Source: Chamaecyparis obtusa (taxonomy: Eukaryota > Streptophyta > Pinopsida > Cupressales > Cupressaceae). Taken from it: DNA of 64,000 bases. Below the pieces are notes generated by a model. The model had not been told where the DNA came from. It made no database searches and worked only from the letters and a program-made list of their open reading frames with translations. Location of the stretch: NCBI GenBank assembly GCA_027943335.1, contig BSBK01007023.1:62001-126000 (forward strand). The letters run 5' to 3'. Positions 1-11,389 of the stretch are shown here, piece by piece (position 1 is the stretch's first letter; each line of letters opens with the position of its first letter). The position numbers and the translations under genes were made by a program.

Positions 1-170
1 TTACTTACCTTTTTAGTTCCTTACCGAATATGAATTAGAGGAGCACTACAAAACACTTATAGCCAAAACTTATATACAAGAATCATGCTGAATCTTTTTT
101 TTTTTTTTTCAAAAATTTATCTTTGTCAAACTGTTGTTTATATATTTCATGACTCCCTTATATAGAGTAC

Positions 171-239
171 TTTCTCCCCCTTTCGTATTACAAACCTTAA
201 TCTTATACACTTTCTCCTATACATTTTCTCCCCCTTTTT
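171..239 (-). promoter_or_regulatory. Two polypurine tracts of element A
   Basis: On the minus strand the G-rich runs AAAAAGGGGGAGAA (226-239) and GAAAGGGGGAGAAAG (about 171-185) lie downstream of ORF2. Paired or multiple tracts of this consensus before the 3' LTR are known for Sireviruses. Copia-1 has the same arrangement at 14,213-14,222 and 14,446-14,457. Between them and the window edge there is a poly-T run (about 97-110) and AT-rich sequence with no gene. Confidence 0.7.
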
Positions 240-272
240 GACAATAATGCCAAAGGTGTATATACAAGTATT

Positions 273-3200
273 TTATAGGGAGAATCCAAAATGTGAAAGA
301 AAATCAGAATGTACCTTTATGATTAGTGCCAGAGTTTTGTCCCAATTCTCTTGCAAAATCTTGCATGTTTGGAGTGCAATTTGGACTTCTGCAAAGAGTT
401 CAATCATGTGATCTACAATGGAAAATTGATTGTCACGGAGTAATGTTTTTGAGTGAACAATGTGTTTTTGCATTATGTCCATGATGGGAAGGATCATGTT
501 CTGAATATCTAGTAGTGTTAACCGGATCTTTGTATCTTCTTTTAATAATTCTGACTGCCTATTTCATAGGAATGTGATTTTCATATTATGTGCAGAGCTT
601 GAATTAGGTTCAAGTTGCAACCTCTGTACACTATCCTTCAGATCCTCATCAATCTTATTCAATTTTTCTTTGACTTCCTTAGTGAACTTGGCAACATTAC
701 ATAGCTTAGCAAAAAAGTGAGGTAACATTGGAATAGGAAGATTCAATATCTATCAAAACTGAAGATAATTCTAACTGATTAATAGCTATATGCTGAACAA
801 CATGCTCAAGCACTTTATTGTCAAATTTTTTCTCAGCTTTCTCAATAATCTTTTCTGATGCAGAGGAATCCTCATGGAACTTGTTTACTGCCTTAGCTAA
901 CTGTAACAAAATATGTTGAGAGGAATCAACTTTAATACCTAATGCTTCTGACAAAATATCCTTTGCATCTTCAATAATTTTATATTCCTTGTCCCTTTCT
1001 TCTTTTAGTTTCTTCTGTTTTGCTTTCTTTTGGAGGAGTTCACCAATGTTTTGCATTTGGTCTGCTGAAAGATTTGCAAAGTCTAATTTTGGAATCTCTA
1101 TCTCCTCATCTAAGTCTATATCCTCTTCTACATTCTTACTCAAAAATCTTGTACTCGGTTGAGCCTTAGGATCAACTGTTATTGCACTTAATGCCTTTGT
1201 AGAAGTTATTGTAGACATTGTAGGACTAGCTATGAAAAATGATAAAATACCGACTAAAATACTTGAAGGGCTCAAAACTAAAGTATTCACAATTGTAGAA
1301 TCAAAAACTAAAATAATTATTGAAGTATCCAGAACTGAGGTACTTACTGCTAGAAAACTTGATATGGAAGTAGGTACTAAAATAGATACAAGAGACTGCA
1401 ACTCGGTAAAAGAGGTGGTAGTCATTTCTGTCGATGATTCATTGAGTTGTGGTAGTGATGATTTGACATTTGATGTATCTGTGGAAGTTGTCATAACCAT
1501 ACTTGAAGTTATCTCCATGCTAGGTGTAGAAACTTTTGCTGGAGATTGAGGAAGTGAGGCAATGACTTCTGCAGCTATTCGAACAATATTATATTCCTCA
1601 TCACTTTTCTTGTCCACCTCGGTATCTTCTTCATGTTCATCACTGTCATCATCAATATCCTTGATTATCACAATTTTGACACTTGGTTTGTGAAGATTAT
1701 AGATGTTTTTCCATGTGGCAGTGGCACTCTTCACAACTGACTCAATATCTTTGATAAAAATCAAACAACTGTTGAATTTGAGTGTCATCTTAATTTCATT
1801 ATCTATCAATGCCTTATTAATTTCAGCATTTTTCAAACTTGGCATTAATTGCCTCAAGGTTTGAGCATAGATGTCCTTGACAGTTTTTCTTTCATTGGAC
1901 CATCTTAACTTAATTTTGTTTAGCAAAGTTCTTAGGATTTGAGAAGCTATCTCTTCAGGTGAGTATTTCCATCTTCCTATTTTCTCGATAACAACATCTT
2001 CAATTTCCTACTGCTCTTCCTCAGATCTGATTTCATATCTTAGAGATTTGAAGTTTGTAATTCCAAATCCTTCTTTCATATCCTTGATCTTTTCTTTTAA
2101 TGAAGGAGGAGGGCTTTTGAATACTATTTCTTCACTGTCTTTGCCTACCTTGCCTCTTGCACTTCTTCTTGTAAATACTGCAGAGGGTTGCTTGGGAGCC
2201 TTGGTGATAAATACTTTTCCTTTCTTCTTTGTTGGTACTTGTTCTTCTTCCTCCTCATCCTTTTTCTCTTCTTCTTCTTCAAAGTCCTCTCCTTTTTCCT
2301 TGGTTGACATTAGAGGTGTGCTAGCTTTTATTTTGGCCAACCTCTTTCTTCCTTTGTTAACCACTTGTGGAAGCTTTATACTAAGCTCAATTCTCTCCTT
2401 AGCTTCTTCATATGTCCCAAAATATGGTGCCTTTGGGTTAACAAGTTGATTAATTAGGGCTTCAATAATATTCTTGGTTTCATCAATATTTACCTCATAG
2501 GGAAGAGGTTTCACATGTACAATCCTTGGTTTTGCTACCTGTATATATAGATTATCACAGTCCACTATGAAAAAAATATCATCTTTGTAATCCTCCACCA
2601 ATTTCTATGGAATCTGGAATCTATTGTTCATTTTCTCTTTAAATGATTCAAAATAGTTATCCATTATGCTTTCAAAATTGTCACCCATTTCTGAAATGTA
2701 TTCATTTATCTGATAAAGAACCGGCACATCTTTTCTCCATACTACCGTGCCTTTTGATGGGAAAAACTTTTGAGCATAGAAAAATAAACAAACCAATAGT
2801 GAGCCAAACTTACATGGATTGTTCTTTGAGGTTTGGATGCTCTCCATGTTCTTGTTGAACTATCTCAACAAAAGATCTGCTAGGTCAAATGATAGATTGT
2901 TCTTTACAATTTTATATGCTAGGTCAACTGCTACACACGAAACACTATTCTACCTACTTGAATTGTATATCTTGTGAGCTATGATATGTATACCAAAATT
3001 TAATTCTACATCAGTAATTCTACTTATCTTCATACCTCTACCATCCCACTCAGCTAGGGTTTTCTCTTCCAGTTTCGTCCTACCTAGGATTTTTGTATAT
3101 TTTTCCTTGTTGAGCATGGGAAGACCAGTGATTCGGTGAATCATCTTCTTCATAATCTCTATTGGTTTCTCAAGCCATATTTTTCCTTCATGTACTTGAC

Positions 3201-3543
3201 TGAGAATATATCTGACCCATTTTTTTTGAAAGCTCCGAGGCAAGTGTGTGATGTGAACTAAACCCTTATCTTCCAAATGTTGATGTTCCGGTTTGAGAAC
3301 ACCATCAACACATAGTTCCTCATGGATAGTATCTATCTCTAGGGTTCCAAGCTCTTGAATTGTACACTTAAAATGACTATGAATATCATTAATAAGAAGT
3401 ACCTTAGGAGGAATATGAGATTGAGCTCCACTCAGGTCTAGGTTTTTGGCAACTGCGGGCATGAGTTTGAAATATGGTGCTTTCCATTCTCCATGAACCA
3501 ACATTTCTGAATCTTTCTTCATTTTAGCGCTAGATGATGCCAT
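273..3543 (-). pseudogene. ORF2 of element A (longest copy of an unrecognised protein family)
   Basis: I do not recognise the function. One minus-strand frame runs from the ATG at 3543 down to 706 with only four stops (2950-2952, 2860-2862, 2602-2604, 2005-2007), three or four looking like simple substitutions. A one-base shift near 706-746 moves it into the frame that ends at 273. In order it shows an N-terminal domain with W-x2-x-LLS-x3-H and AEWDGR motifs, a segment with IFFIVD followed by PRIVHV and PYEV, then FGTYEEAKER, a lysine/glutamate-rich nuclear-localisation-like stretch, a Ser/Thr-rich hydrophobic segment (frame about 1,330-1,540), the motif LSADQMQNIGELLQKKA, and a C-terminal coiled coil. 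The same order recurs in copies B, C, D and E. It follows ORF1 after about 520 bases. An env-like or accessory Sirevirus gene is possible, but nothing proves it. Confidence 0.7.
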
Positions 3544-4065
3544 GGTAGCTTGGTGAACACAGTAAATTCTTTGAGGAAAGAGAATATCTTTTTGAAATAT
3601 GCTTCAAAATGCTTGCTTGCACTAGGAGACTTTTGTTCGCGGTGAATAGTGAACTTGATTTTACTCCTTTTGTTAAAACTTTGTCATTAATGCTTAGTAC
3701 AAATTAGGGTATAGAATTAGATAGGCTGTCATCCACTACAAATTAATTACTCGGTGAAGACTCCACAACTCGGCGATCATATGAATTCATACTTCTCCGA
3801 CCTTACTCGGTAACCAAATGAAGTTAGGTTTCTCCCGACCTTGCTCGGTGGTAACTGATACCAACCTTCTTGTGATCCTGTTGTATCTTGCATACTAATT
3901 TGGATCTGTCTTCCTTTCAGTTCAGGAACTGTTTTGAATATGTCTATGAAGATATAGTTCCAGTACTTTCTTGGAGACTAGTTAGAGCTCATAGAGCTAC
4001 TCTCCTCATTAGTAACTTTAGGATTGGTTTGCTCAGTAGCTTTAGTAATCCACTTTTGTCTCATC
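3544..4065 (-). other. ORF1-ORF2 spacer of element A
   Basis: No convincing gene. The stretch holds AT-rich sequence with repeated CTCGG-type short motifs (around 3,730-3,850). In copies B and C the same interval between the zinc knuckles and the ORF2 start is also non-coding, so ORF2 is probably expressed from a separate or spliced transcript (inference). Confidence 0.4.
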
Positions 4066-5177
4066 TACTTCCTAATGTTATTTTCTTTTTCATTCTTTTC
4101 ATCTTCAATTTTTCCTAAATTCATGCAATTTTTAGCTATGTGACCAAGCTTAGTGTAATTATAACATCTTATGGTAGAATCCCTTTTTCTCAAGTGGTGC
4201 CTTACACAATTCATGCCAATGTGTCCATATTCTCCACAGTAATGACATCTACACCAAGTGTTTTAATCCCAACCAAACATTGCTTTAATAATTTGTTCAG
4301 CTAGATTGGGTGTTTTAGTTCTACATTCTGATGCCTTATGTCCTTGTTTGCTACATTTGTGACATATGCCTTTAAATTTTGGTTTCTCCTTGCATTCATT
4401 TGCTTTATGACCAAGCTGATTGCAATTGTAACATTCTCCATTGAATTTTTCTTTTCGATTGCTCCAACATTTGTTTGAAGTATGACCAATTTTTCCATAG
4501 TGATTATAGGTAGGTTTTTGATTCTTTTGAGTACCTTGTTTGGAGGATTCACCTTCCTCTTTGTATCCAAGTCCTACTTTTCCTTTTTTCCTATGAAGGT
4601 TTTGTTCATACACCTAATTCATATCTTCTTGAGATTTCAACATTCTCTCATTGATTTTTCTTTCAGCATCTAGCTCACTCATTACTCTTAAATTGATTTG
4701 CTTTTCAGATCTCAGCTCTTCTCTCATGTTTTCATTTTCTAATCTTAGAGTCAAGATTTCTTCATTTGCATTGGAGATTTGATCAATAAGATTTTCTAGC
4801 TGAAGAGTTTTGTTCTGGATTTCATTGTTCTTTTCATCTATTTCATGTTTCATCTTGTTTCTTTGTTCCAAGACTTCACAGAATCTTGTTGACTGAATTT
4901 CATGTTCTCTTTTAAATTTTCCCACTTCTTCTTGCAAAGATCCATTCTTTTCTAGAAGTTCTTTGATTACATTGTTTGCTTCATCTGAGCTGCTTGAAGG
5001 GAAAAAGTCTTCAATCTTTTCTTCAACATACTGGTGGTCATTGATCTAATTTGCAAGTTCCTTCCTTCTTTTTAGGGAAAGGGAAAGATGCTCTCTTGCT
5101 TGTTTGAGTTGAGTTATGGCCATTTCCAGATCTAGCTTTTCATTCTCAATTACTTTGTTCAGTCTGAATATCTCCAT
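4066..5177 (-). pseudogene. ORF1 of element A: coiled-coil, five-zinc-knuckle Gag-like protein
   Basis: The probable start is the ATG at 5177, about 50 bases after the primer site. It begins MEIFRLNKVIENEKLDLEMA, very like the ORF1 start of element B. A long heptad-rich coiled coil (to about 4,614) is followed by a GY-x-EEGESSK motif and five CCHC units. Units 2 and 3 are intact (CYNCNQLGHKANEC, CHKCSKQGHKASEC), unit 4 (CHYCGEYGHIGMNC) follows an NTW motif, and units 1 and 5 each have a cysteine changed to tyrosine. In-frame stops lie near 5,046, 4,614 and 4,263. Zinc knuckles of this type bind nucleic acid in Gag proteins. A packaging role is inferred. Classical copia gag residues are absent. 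Confidence 0.75.
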
Positions 5178-5227
5178 TGTCTTGAACCTTTTCTCAAGCT
5201 GTCAAACTTTATTATGAGATCCACTAA

Positions 5228-5239
5228 GCTCTGATACCA
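5228..5239 (-). promoter_or_regulatory. Primer binding site of element A (initiator Met tRNA)
   Basis: Minus-strand TGGTATCAGAGC, complementary to the 3' end of plant initiator methionine tRNA, starts two bases after the LTR end (…TTCCAACA). Confidence 0.9.
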
Positions 5240-5241
5240 AT

Positions 5242-6244
5242 TGTTGGAAATATTCAAGACTATCTAGGTTACTGAGAGGGGAGGGGTGAATCAGTAACTT
5301 CAAAACTTTTGACAGATTCAGATCTTAATAATATTAAATTGATAATATGACTGCATGCATGAGTAAAAAAAAGAATAAAACAATTATAACACTTAGAACA
5401 CAGAGATTTGGTAACCCAGAAACCTTCCAAGTAGAAAGTAAAACTGGGGTGGGGATGATACCCACAAAACTTCAATACTGCAGTATAAAGTTTGTCGATT
5501 AAGGCTTACAATGATCACTTCTGATGATCTGCCCTATTAGGAGCAATAAGGACTGCTAGGTCCACCTTCTTAGAGGTTTTACAAACATACAATGAAGTAT
5601 ACACTCGGTTAAGAGATTTTTACAAAGACTATTAAGTCTACCCGGTTAGAGGATTTCAAGCTGATTCTCCTATTAGGATGAAACTGTAGATCTCTTACAT
5701 GCAACTGTACTTGCTAATTGAGATTCTCTGATGTACTGATCACCTTCTGTGATAGATAGATCTTTTCTACTTCTTATACTGCTATAGCCCTTTGTAATTC
5801 TCTTATCTCTACCTTTCTCTCTTTTTCATACTTCTCTATATCTTATCATACTTGGATATGACATAAAACATTGTTTATATATCAATCTAAGTCAATTCCA
5901 AAACAATTACAAAGTGGGCTCTTAAACAAGTAAACACAAATATTACTAAGTCGGCCCAAATATAGTTACACGTTTACTGCAAATTAACTCGGTGATTTTC
6001 TGATACTTGGCGTCCACTGCGTTACACTGCTTGTAACTCTGTCAGGGACATTGCTGACACAAGCTACTACATAACTATCTATACTAAAAATTAACCTCTG
6101 CATCCATGATATCATGCTAATAACATTTCCATGCTTCATATACTTAAGGCTTATCGTATAAGTCCTCCATGCATGCTACTTACCATATGTTGTCATCAAT
6201 GAAAAACATATAGTCAGCACCAACTTGCTGGCAAATCTCAAACA
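5242..6244 (-). repeat. 5' LTR of element A
   Basis: Reads TGTTTGAGATTTGCC…TTTCCAACA on the minus strand, about 1,003 bases, directly followed by the primer site. Its first ~240 bases (6,244 down to about 6,005) closely match the start of the copia-1 LTR (8,686 on), including TCATTGATGACAACATATGG. The remainder differs, apart from a GATTCACCCC…CTCTCAGT motif near the 3' end that is shared with the LTRs of B and of the copia. The bases after it (ACATC, 6,245-6,249) should be the target duplication; the partner lies outside the window. Confidence 0.85.
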
Positions 6245-6249
6245 ACATC

Positions 6250-6640
6250 TTCAATTTTCCTTTGATCCTCCTCACTAAACTTATAATAATACTTGTTGAC
6301 ACCGTAAATTATACCTCATGTCTTAACCTCACCCAAAACAATTGATCAGAGATAAACTTAGTAAAGTCTAGTTTAACTGATTTAGTGGTTGGGGCACCAA
6401 CCACTATAGACTTCTTATCTTGAGTCTTGAGTTCTTTATGCTCTTTTTATGACTATATTCCTTCATCTTCCTCTTGTACTTCTTTGTACCCTTTTCCCTT
6501 CTTTTTCTTCCTCTTTCCAACAATATTTGTTGTAGAAGTAGCCTTCTTTACATTTGTGGGCTCAGGTTTAGTTGATCCTACAAACCTGTGTCACACTTTT
6601 ATAAACAAAAAGGTCAACAACATGCAAACTGTTCAACTTT
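6250..6640 (-). pseudogene. ORF2-family fragment, copy E
   Basis: Minus-strand translation gives a basic KRKKKKGKGYKEVQEE stretch, then VKLDFTKFISDQ, and near the end KFSEEDQRKIEDV. These align with copy D (RKRKKEKGYKEVQEG) and with the PKLDFANLSADQ and KEYKIIEDA region of copy A. It is cut at 6,244 by the LTR of element A and fades out upstream near 6,640. About 110 bases overlap in family position with copy D at 27,222-27,345, so E and D are either two copies or one duplicated copy split by gypsy-1. Confidence 0.55.
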
Positions 6641-6917
6641 AACAACATAAAAATGGTATTTATGTTTACAATTTGAAGATGGTGTAAAATATATAAAATG
6701 TATAAAAGTGGATGAAATTTATGCTTATAATTTTTTTAATAAAAATTAAACAAGAATTGACATATTTTTTTAATTTTTTAGGTGCATGCTAAAAAACTTG
6801 CATCTAGCTCCCACCAAAATAGTACATGCAAATAATTTATTTTTTCCTTTGATTTCAAAATATGTTATAGATGGCATGTATAACTAGTGCATAAAATAAG
6901 AAAATTGGTTTTGGATG
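6641..6917. other. AT-rich stretch without a recognisable gene
   Basis: I see no motif or ORF homology between the copy E fragment and the gypsy-1 LTR. GGATG (6,913-6,917) would be the left target duplication of gypsy-1, but the right flank reads CCATG, so the match is not convincing. Confidence 0.4.
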
Positions 6918-7593
6918 TGATGTAGGCACATCCTCAGTTGTCTTGCTATCCTGCTCATTTTTTTTGTTAATTCTGTCAGTAAGTCCCAAGTTGTAGTAAG
7001 TATCGAGTTGTAGTCTTTGCTGAGCGTTCTTGTATGTTGTGTTGTCTAGTGTTGGCCGAGTATTCCTGTGTGTGTTGAGTGGTCCAGTGTTGGTTGATCC
7101 TTCCTTCTTGTGCCAAGTGAACTTGTTATTTGTTGATGGTTGGTTCTTCTTTCACTATTTTTTTCTATGTTGGTTCTTAGTTGGAGCCGACTTATGTATT
7201 TAATTTAGATCATAAATTTAATATTTGGATCTTGTCTAGGCATGTGTGTAGACCATTTTGTGGTCAACCTTATATTATGTAATGATCTAGAATATTTTTT
7301 ATGTCATTTTGGCAAGTATAAATAGGGATGTCTAGGTAGTAGTAAGTAGTAGGAAGGTAGATAGAAGAGAATAGATAGAAGGAAGATAGAAAAAGAAGAA
7401 ATATATTGGCCATAACTTAGAAGACTTCACAATAGGGCATGTATGAGGATAATTGGATGAATTAATAAATTATTTATATTTCCTTTTCTCCTTAGTGTTG
7501 TTCTTTGTGTTGCTTCTTTGGTTGTGTTTACTCTACTAGGTGGCTAGATAGTTAGGTGGGCCTTTGGCCCTGGATATTTGAATCCTCCTTGTG
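6918..7593 (+). repeat. 5' LTR of gypsy-1
   Basis: Starts TGATGTAGGCACATCC and aligns along its length with 25,932-26,606, by eye with more than ten percent differences. The expected terminal CA is altered to TG (CTCCTTGTG here, CTCCTTGCA in the 3' copy). Confidence 0.8.
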
Positions 7594-7598
7594 TTAGG

Positions 7599-7610
7599 TG
7601 GTATCAAAGT
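7599..7610 (+). promoter_or_regulatory. Primer binding site of gypsy-1
   Basis: TGGTATCAAAGT, five bases after the LTR, is a one- or two-base variant of the initiator-Met primer site. Confidence 0.75.
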
Positions 7611-7738
7611 GTGGTTATTCCTTGAGGAGATTGGATCATGTAGAACCCTAAATTGGATTTGGTTTTAGGGTGGTAGATCTATGGATTTGACCTATAACTT
7701 ATAGATGGTTACAATCTTACAAGAACCTATTTGTCAAG

Positions 7739-8685
7739 ATGGTTCGAGGTAGAGGAAATGTTGATAATATTGTAATGGACATGTTAAGGAAAAATGTAGC
7801 TAGATTAGATTTTTTGGAGACAACCTAGAGGATAGGATCACATCTTAATGATGTGAGTGATGATGAAGCAGAGCCACCAAACCCTAATCTAGAACTTAAG
7901 GAAGATCAAGATGAGGAAATATTTTTGAGACTATTGACTAGGGAACATTCAAATCTTGTTGTTGAAGTTATTCCTTATGATGTAAAGTTGGATAGTAATG
8001 GTGTGTTGGATTGGATCTCTAATATGGAGAAGTTATTTGAGTTTAAAAAAAATCCTAATAATAGGAAGGTGAAAATTATAGTAACTAGGTTGAAAGGTCA
8101 TGCCTCGCTATGGTGGGAGTGTTTGCAAAATGATAGACAAATAAGAGGAAAGGAAAATATTAGAACATGGTTGAAAATGGTGAATAAGGTGAAGAAGAAG
8201 TTCCTTCCTACAGATTACCAAGTTAGCTTGATGAGGAAAATTCAAAAGCTATGACAAAGGGACATGAATGTGAAGGAATGCATTGAGAAATTCTATCGAT
8301 TGGACATCAGATCTGGACATATGGATGATGAGGTTGAGAAAGTTTTAAGGTACCTGAATGGGTTGAGATCTAGAATTCAAGATGAAATAAATTTTTTGAA
8401 ATTGGATAGTGTGGAATAAGTCTGTCACTATGCCTTGAAAACTAAGGAGATCTTAACAAAGAAGCATGAACAAAGACAAAGTGGTAGAGGTAGATCCTAT
8501 GGTGAAGGTGAAAGATTTGATAATTCTTTGAAAGATAAGGGAAAATATGAGTGGAAAAAAAAAATTAAGACCAAGTGGAAAGGTGGTAGTTCTTACCAAG
8601 GAGGTACTGGTTTATACTGAGGAAGAGGTGATTCTTATTATAGAGGTGTTTTTAGTGGTAATTGTTTCAGATGTGACAAAGGACA
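7739..8685 (+). pseudogene. gag: Gag of gypsy-1, 5' part
   Basis: The frame starts MVRGRGNVDNIVMDMLRK, has a stop before 7,853, then reads an acidic stretch (SDDEAEPPNPN) followed by a retrotransposon-Gag capsid domain (LDWISNMEKLFEF…VTRLKGHASLWWE…WLKMVNKVKKKFLP). After further stops at 8,252 and 8,417 it reaches an Arg/Gly-rich tail. The zinc knuckle begins as CFRCDKGH at 8,664 and is cut by copia-1. Removing copia-1 and one GGACA continues it as RSFEC at 22,633, an intact C-x2-C-x4-H-x4-C unit. Gag forms the particle and binds the RNA. Confidence 0.85.
8681..8685 (+). repeat. Target-site duplication of copia-1, left copy (GGACA)
   Basis: GGACA directly precedes TGTTGGAG. An identical GGACA follows the right LTR end at 22,628-22,632. 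Five bases is the usual copia duplication length. Confidence 0.9.
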
Positions 8686-9964
8686 TGTTGGAGATTTTCA
8701 AGTAGGCTAGTGATGACTGTATGTTTGTCATTGATGACAACATATGGTAACTAGCATGCATGGAAGAATTATGATGTAAGATTTGAGTATATGTAGCATG
8801 GAAATGTTATCAACATGATATCATGCACATAGAGGTTAATTGTTAGTACAGACCATTATGTAGCAACTTGTGTCAGCAATGTTCCTGATAGAGTTACAGG
8901 CACTATTCTGTGAGTGTTTGTCTGTACAGTCATCATGGATCCTTGCACCTTTGGATATGTGATGAAGACATGTTAATGATGTTACAATCATGGGCGTAGA
9001 GTATGATGATTAGAAAAAGTAAATTTATGCAATCGCTATTCAACAGTAGCAATTTCCTGTGTTTATTCAGAAGAGATGACTAAGATTATATTGGTTTAGG
9101 AGTTGCGCTTATCATTTAAGTATGCACCCTTGGATTAGAGATTGGAGAAGAGTTAAGAATGTTTAGTTAAGAGCGCATGATGTAATTCAGCTTGAGGAGA
9201 AAGCTTCAGTTAATTTAGCAGAGCTGACAGTATGTAGCATGCATCTAAAGTTATTAATATTGACAAGTCCTAGAGTTTGTTGTGTGCTTAGTAGAACTGA
9301 AAAAAGTATTATTGGAACGTGTTATGGTTTCTCTAATATGATTTCAAAGTGGTTCTAATAGGCTGACTTGATTATATCATTTTGAGGAAAGATATTTATA
9401 GGCATTCATTTTTGATTGCTAAGGTATGGTTCAAAGTTGAATGTGAAGAGCAAAGGAGCATGTGTGAAGTTTTGAGCCATCAGCACAAGGTCTATGTGAC
9501 CAAGTAAAGAGTTTTTTCTATACATTAGAACTGAGCCAAATAGCGGGTCTAAGCACAGTTCACCAAATCTAGATATAGTGTATATCTATTATTCAGAAGG
9601 TTTTAGACTTCACCCCTTTGAGCAGTGTACTCTCAGACAGTGCATCCTCACCCCTAATAGAGTCCAACCCTTGACCAGGTCATTGTAGGAAATACATTGT
9701 AAAGACAACTCCTAAAAGGGTTAAGGATCTTCTAACAAGGATGATAATACAAAAATGTAGATTATTAGTGGGTGTCAATTCCCACCAGGGTTTTTTCCTA
9801 TTTGGGTATCCCCGTAACCAAATTGTTGGTGTTGTGTTCAAGTTTTCTTTCATTGTGTTTGTTCTTTATGTTTAAGTTTACTTAATTGGATAAATAATTG
9901 AAATTTATAGATAATTGATTCACCCCCCACCCCTCTCAGTTATCTCTTGGGACTATTCCTAAAA
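8686..9964 (+). repeat. 5' LTR of copia-1 (LTR family X)
   Basis: TGTTGGAGATTTTC…CTATTCCTAAAA, 1,279 bases; the terminal AACA is mutated to AAAA here and intact in the other copies. Copies at 14,458-14,515 plus 21,381-22,627 and at 48,082-49,389 define the family. The 3' part carries GATTCACCCCCC…CTCTCAGT, shared with the LTRs of elements A and B. Confidence 0.9.
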
Positions 9965-9966
9965 AT

Positions 9967-9978
9967 TGGTATCAAAGC
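9967..9978 (+). promoter_or_regulatory. Primer binding site of copia-1
   Basis: TGGTATCAAAGC, two bases after the LTR. One base differs from the initiator-Met site TGGTATCAGAGC. Confidence 0.85.
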
Positions 9979-10021
9979 CAAGTGCCTTAGAGAGAAATTT
10001 TAATAGCTTGAGGTTGATCAG

Positions 10022-11270
10022 ATGGTATTCTTTAGAAAAGATAGTGCTAAGGTTGATGGATTGAATTATCTTGATTGGAAGAACAAGATGATGACACATT
10101 TGTAGTGTATTTCTTTTGAATTTTTTGAAGTGGGTATCAAAGAAGTTTAGATCCCTTCTCTAAAAGATCTTGCAAAGGATGATGCTACTAGAAAGTAGAA
10201 GGATTTGTTCCATCAGAATGCAATAGCAAAAGAATCCCTTATTAGTGCCCTATTTGACAATGAGTTTTCAGAGATAAAGAAAGTAGACATAGCCTACAAG
10301 ATATGGAAGCACCTAGAAGACATATTTGAAGGAGATAAACAAGTAAAGAATGTGCACAGAAAGACATGGAAGAAAAAGTACAGTACATTGGAGATTCTAC
10401 ATGAAGAGAACATAAGAGCCTACAATCAAAAGATTAATGAAGTAGTTCCTGGAATCAGAAATAATGGTGTATAAATTTCAGAAGAAGACATCATGGATAA
10501 ACTAATGACTACATTGACATGAGAATATGAGAGAAAGATAAACATCCTTGATGAGACTATGCAATTTTTAGAAAACTTCAAAAGAGAAACTTTAATCAGC
10601 AAGATTGTTGCATTTGAGATATCAAGTTTGAAGACAGAGCCTAAAAGTGAGACAACCTACAAAGCTTTAGTTCATGGTAAGAAATCCTTAAATACCTCTA
10701 GTAATTTTGATGATGATAATGATGAAGAAAAATCTCTAGATGATTTTGTTGCTATGATTGCTAGAAGAGATAAGAAAGGAAAAGGAAAATATGAAGGTCA
10801 ATTTACATTCAAATGGTATTCATGTAATAAGATTAGTCACTTTGCATCTAAGTGTCCTACAAGAATTAAAAACTTCAATAATAACTACAAGCCTAAGTAT
10901 ACAAAGGAATAGTACTATGCTAGAGATGGAGTACCAGATGAAGAATCAATAGAAGAGGAAATTGGATTCATTTCTCTTGAAGCTGGAAAGAATTCACAAG
11001 AGTTAGCACTGATTTCACAAGCTAACATTAAGATAGATTGGATCATTAGTAGTGGTTGTTCACATCACATGATATGAGAAAAAGAGAGATTTTTTCATTT
11101 GGACAGATACAAAGGAGGCATGGTTAGATTAGGAGATGACACTCCTAAACCCACCATTGGTAGAGGAGCCATCACATTGGATGGAAAGAATAGCACCAAT
11201 GATGTTCTTTATGTTGATGGTTTGAAACATAACCTACTAAGTTGGGTGATTTCTTCACAAAGGTTATAGG
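10022..11270 (+). pseudogene. gag: Gag and protease region of copia-1
   Basis: One frame from the ATG at 10022 (MVFFRKDSAKVDGLNYLDWK) holds a copia Gag (UBN2-type) domain with YKIWKHLEDIFEGDK, then a zinc knuckle CNKISHFASKC whose first cysteine reads as tyrosine or tryptophan context (FKWYSCNK). The protease follows as IDWIISSGCSHHM; the catalytic Asp-Ser/Thr-Gly is here DWIISSG, with the usual D-S-G altered to S-S-G. Stops sit at 10,103 (TAG where copia-2 has CAG), 10,148, 10,196, 10,472, 10,520 and 10,910. The protein formed particles and processed the polyprotein. Clearly dead. Confidence 0.85.
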
Positions 11271-11389
11271 TTGGAGTTCAATGGAAACAAGTGCATCATT
11301 AAAAACAAGGAAGGAGAAATGATTACATCATGATCAAAGACTAAAAGTAATATTTTTTAGCTTAATCTAGAAGCAAGTTATTTTATTGG

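Larger units (their letters stand above)
1..6244 (-). mobile_element. Element A: non-autonomous Sirevirus-like LTR retrotransposon (3' end beyond window)
   Basis: Read on the minus strand, the order is 5' LTR, initiator-Met primer site, ORF1 (coiled coil plus five zinc knuckles), ORF2 of about 1,090 codons, then two AAAGGGGGAGA-type polypurine tracts near position 230. No protease, integrase, reverse transcriptase or RNase H is recognisable. The 3' LTR would lie left of position 1 and cannot be seen. Multiple polypurine tracts and the TGGTATCAGAGC primer site are hallmarks of the plant Sirevirus branch of Ty1-copia (known from the family). That the element relies on enzymes from an autonomous relative is inference. 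It lies inside copy E of its own ORF2 family. Confidence 0.75.

Noticed and set aside
1232..1549. Plus-strand ORF of 105 residues
   Set aside because: It is the antisense shadow of the Ser/Thr-rich part of ORF2 A.
2048..2449. Plus-strand ORF of 133 residues with serine runs
   Set aside because: Antisense of the Glu/Lys-rich part of ORF2 A; serine runs are reversed glutamate codons.
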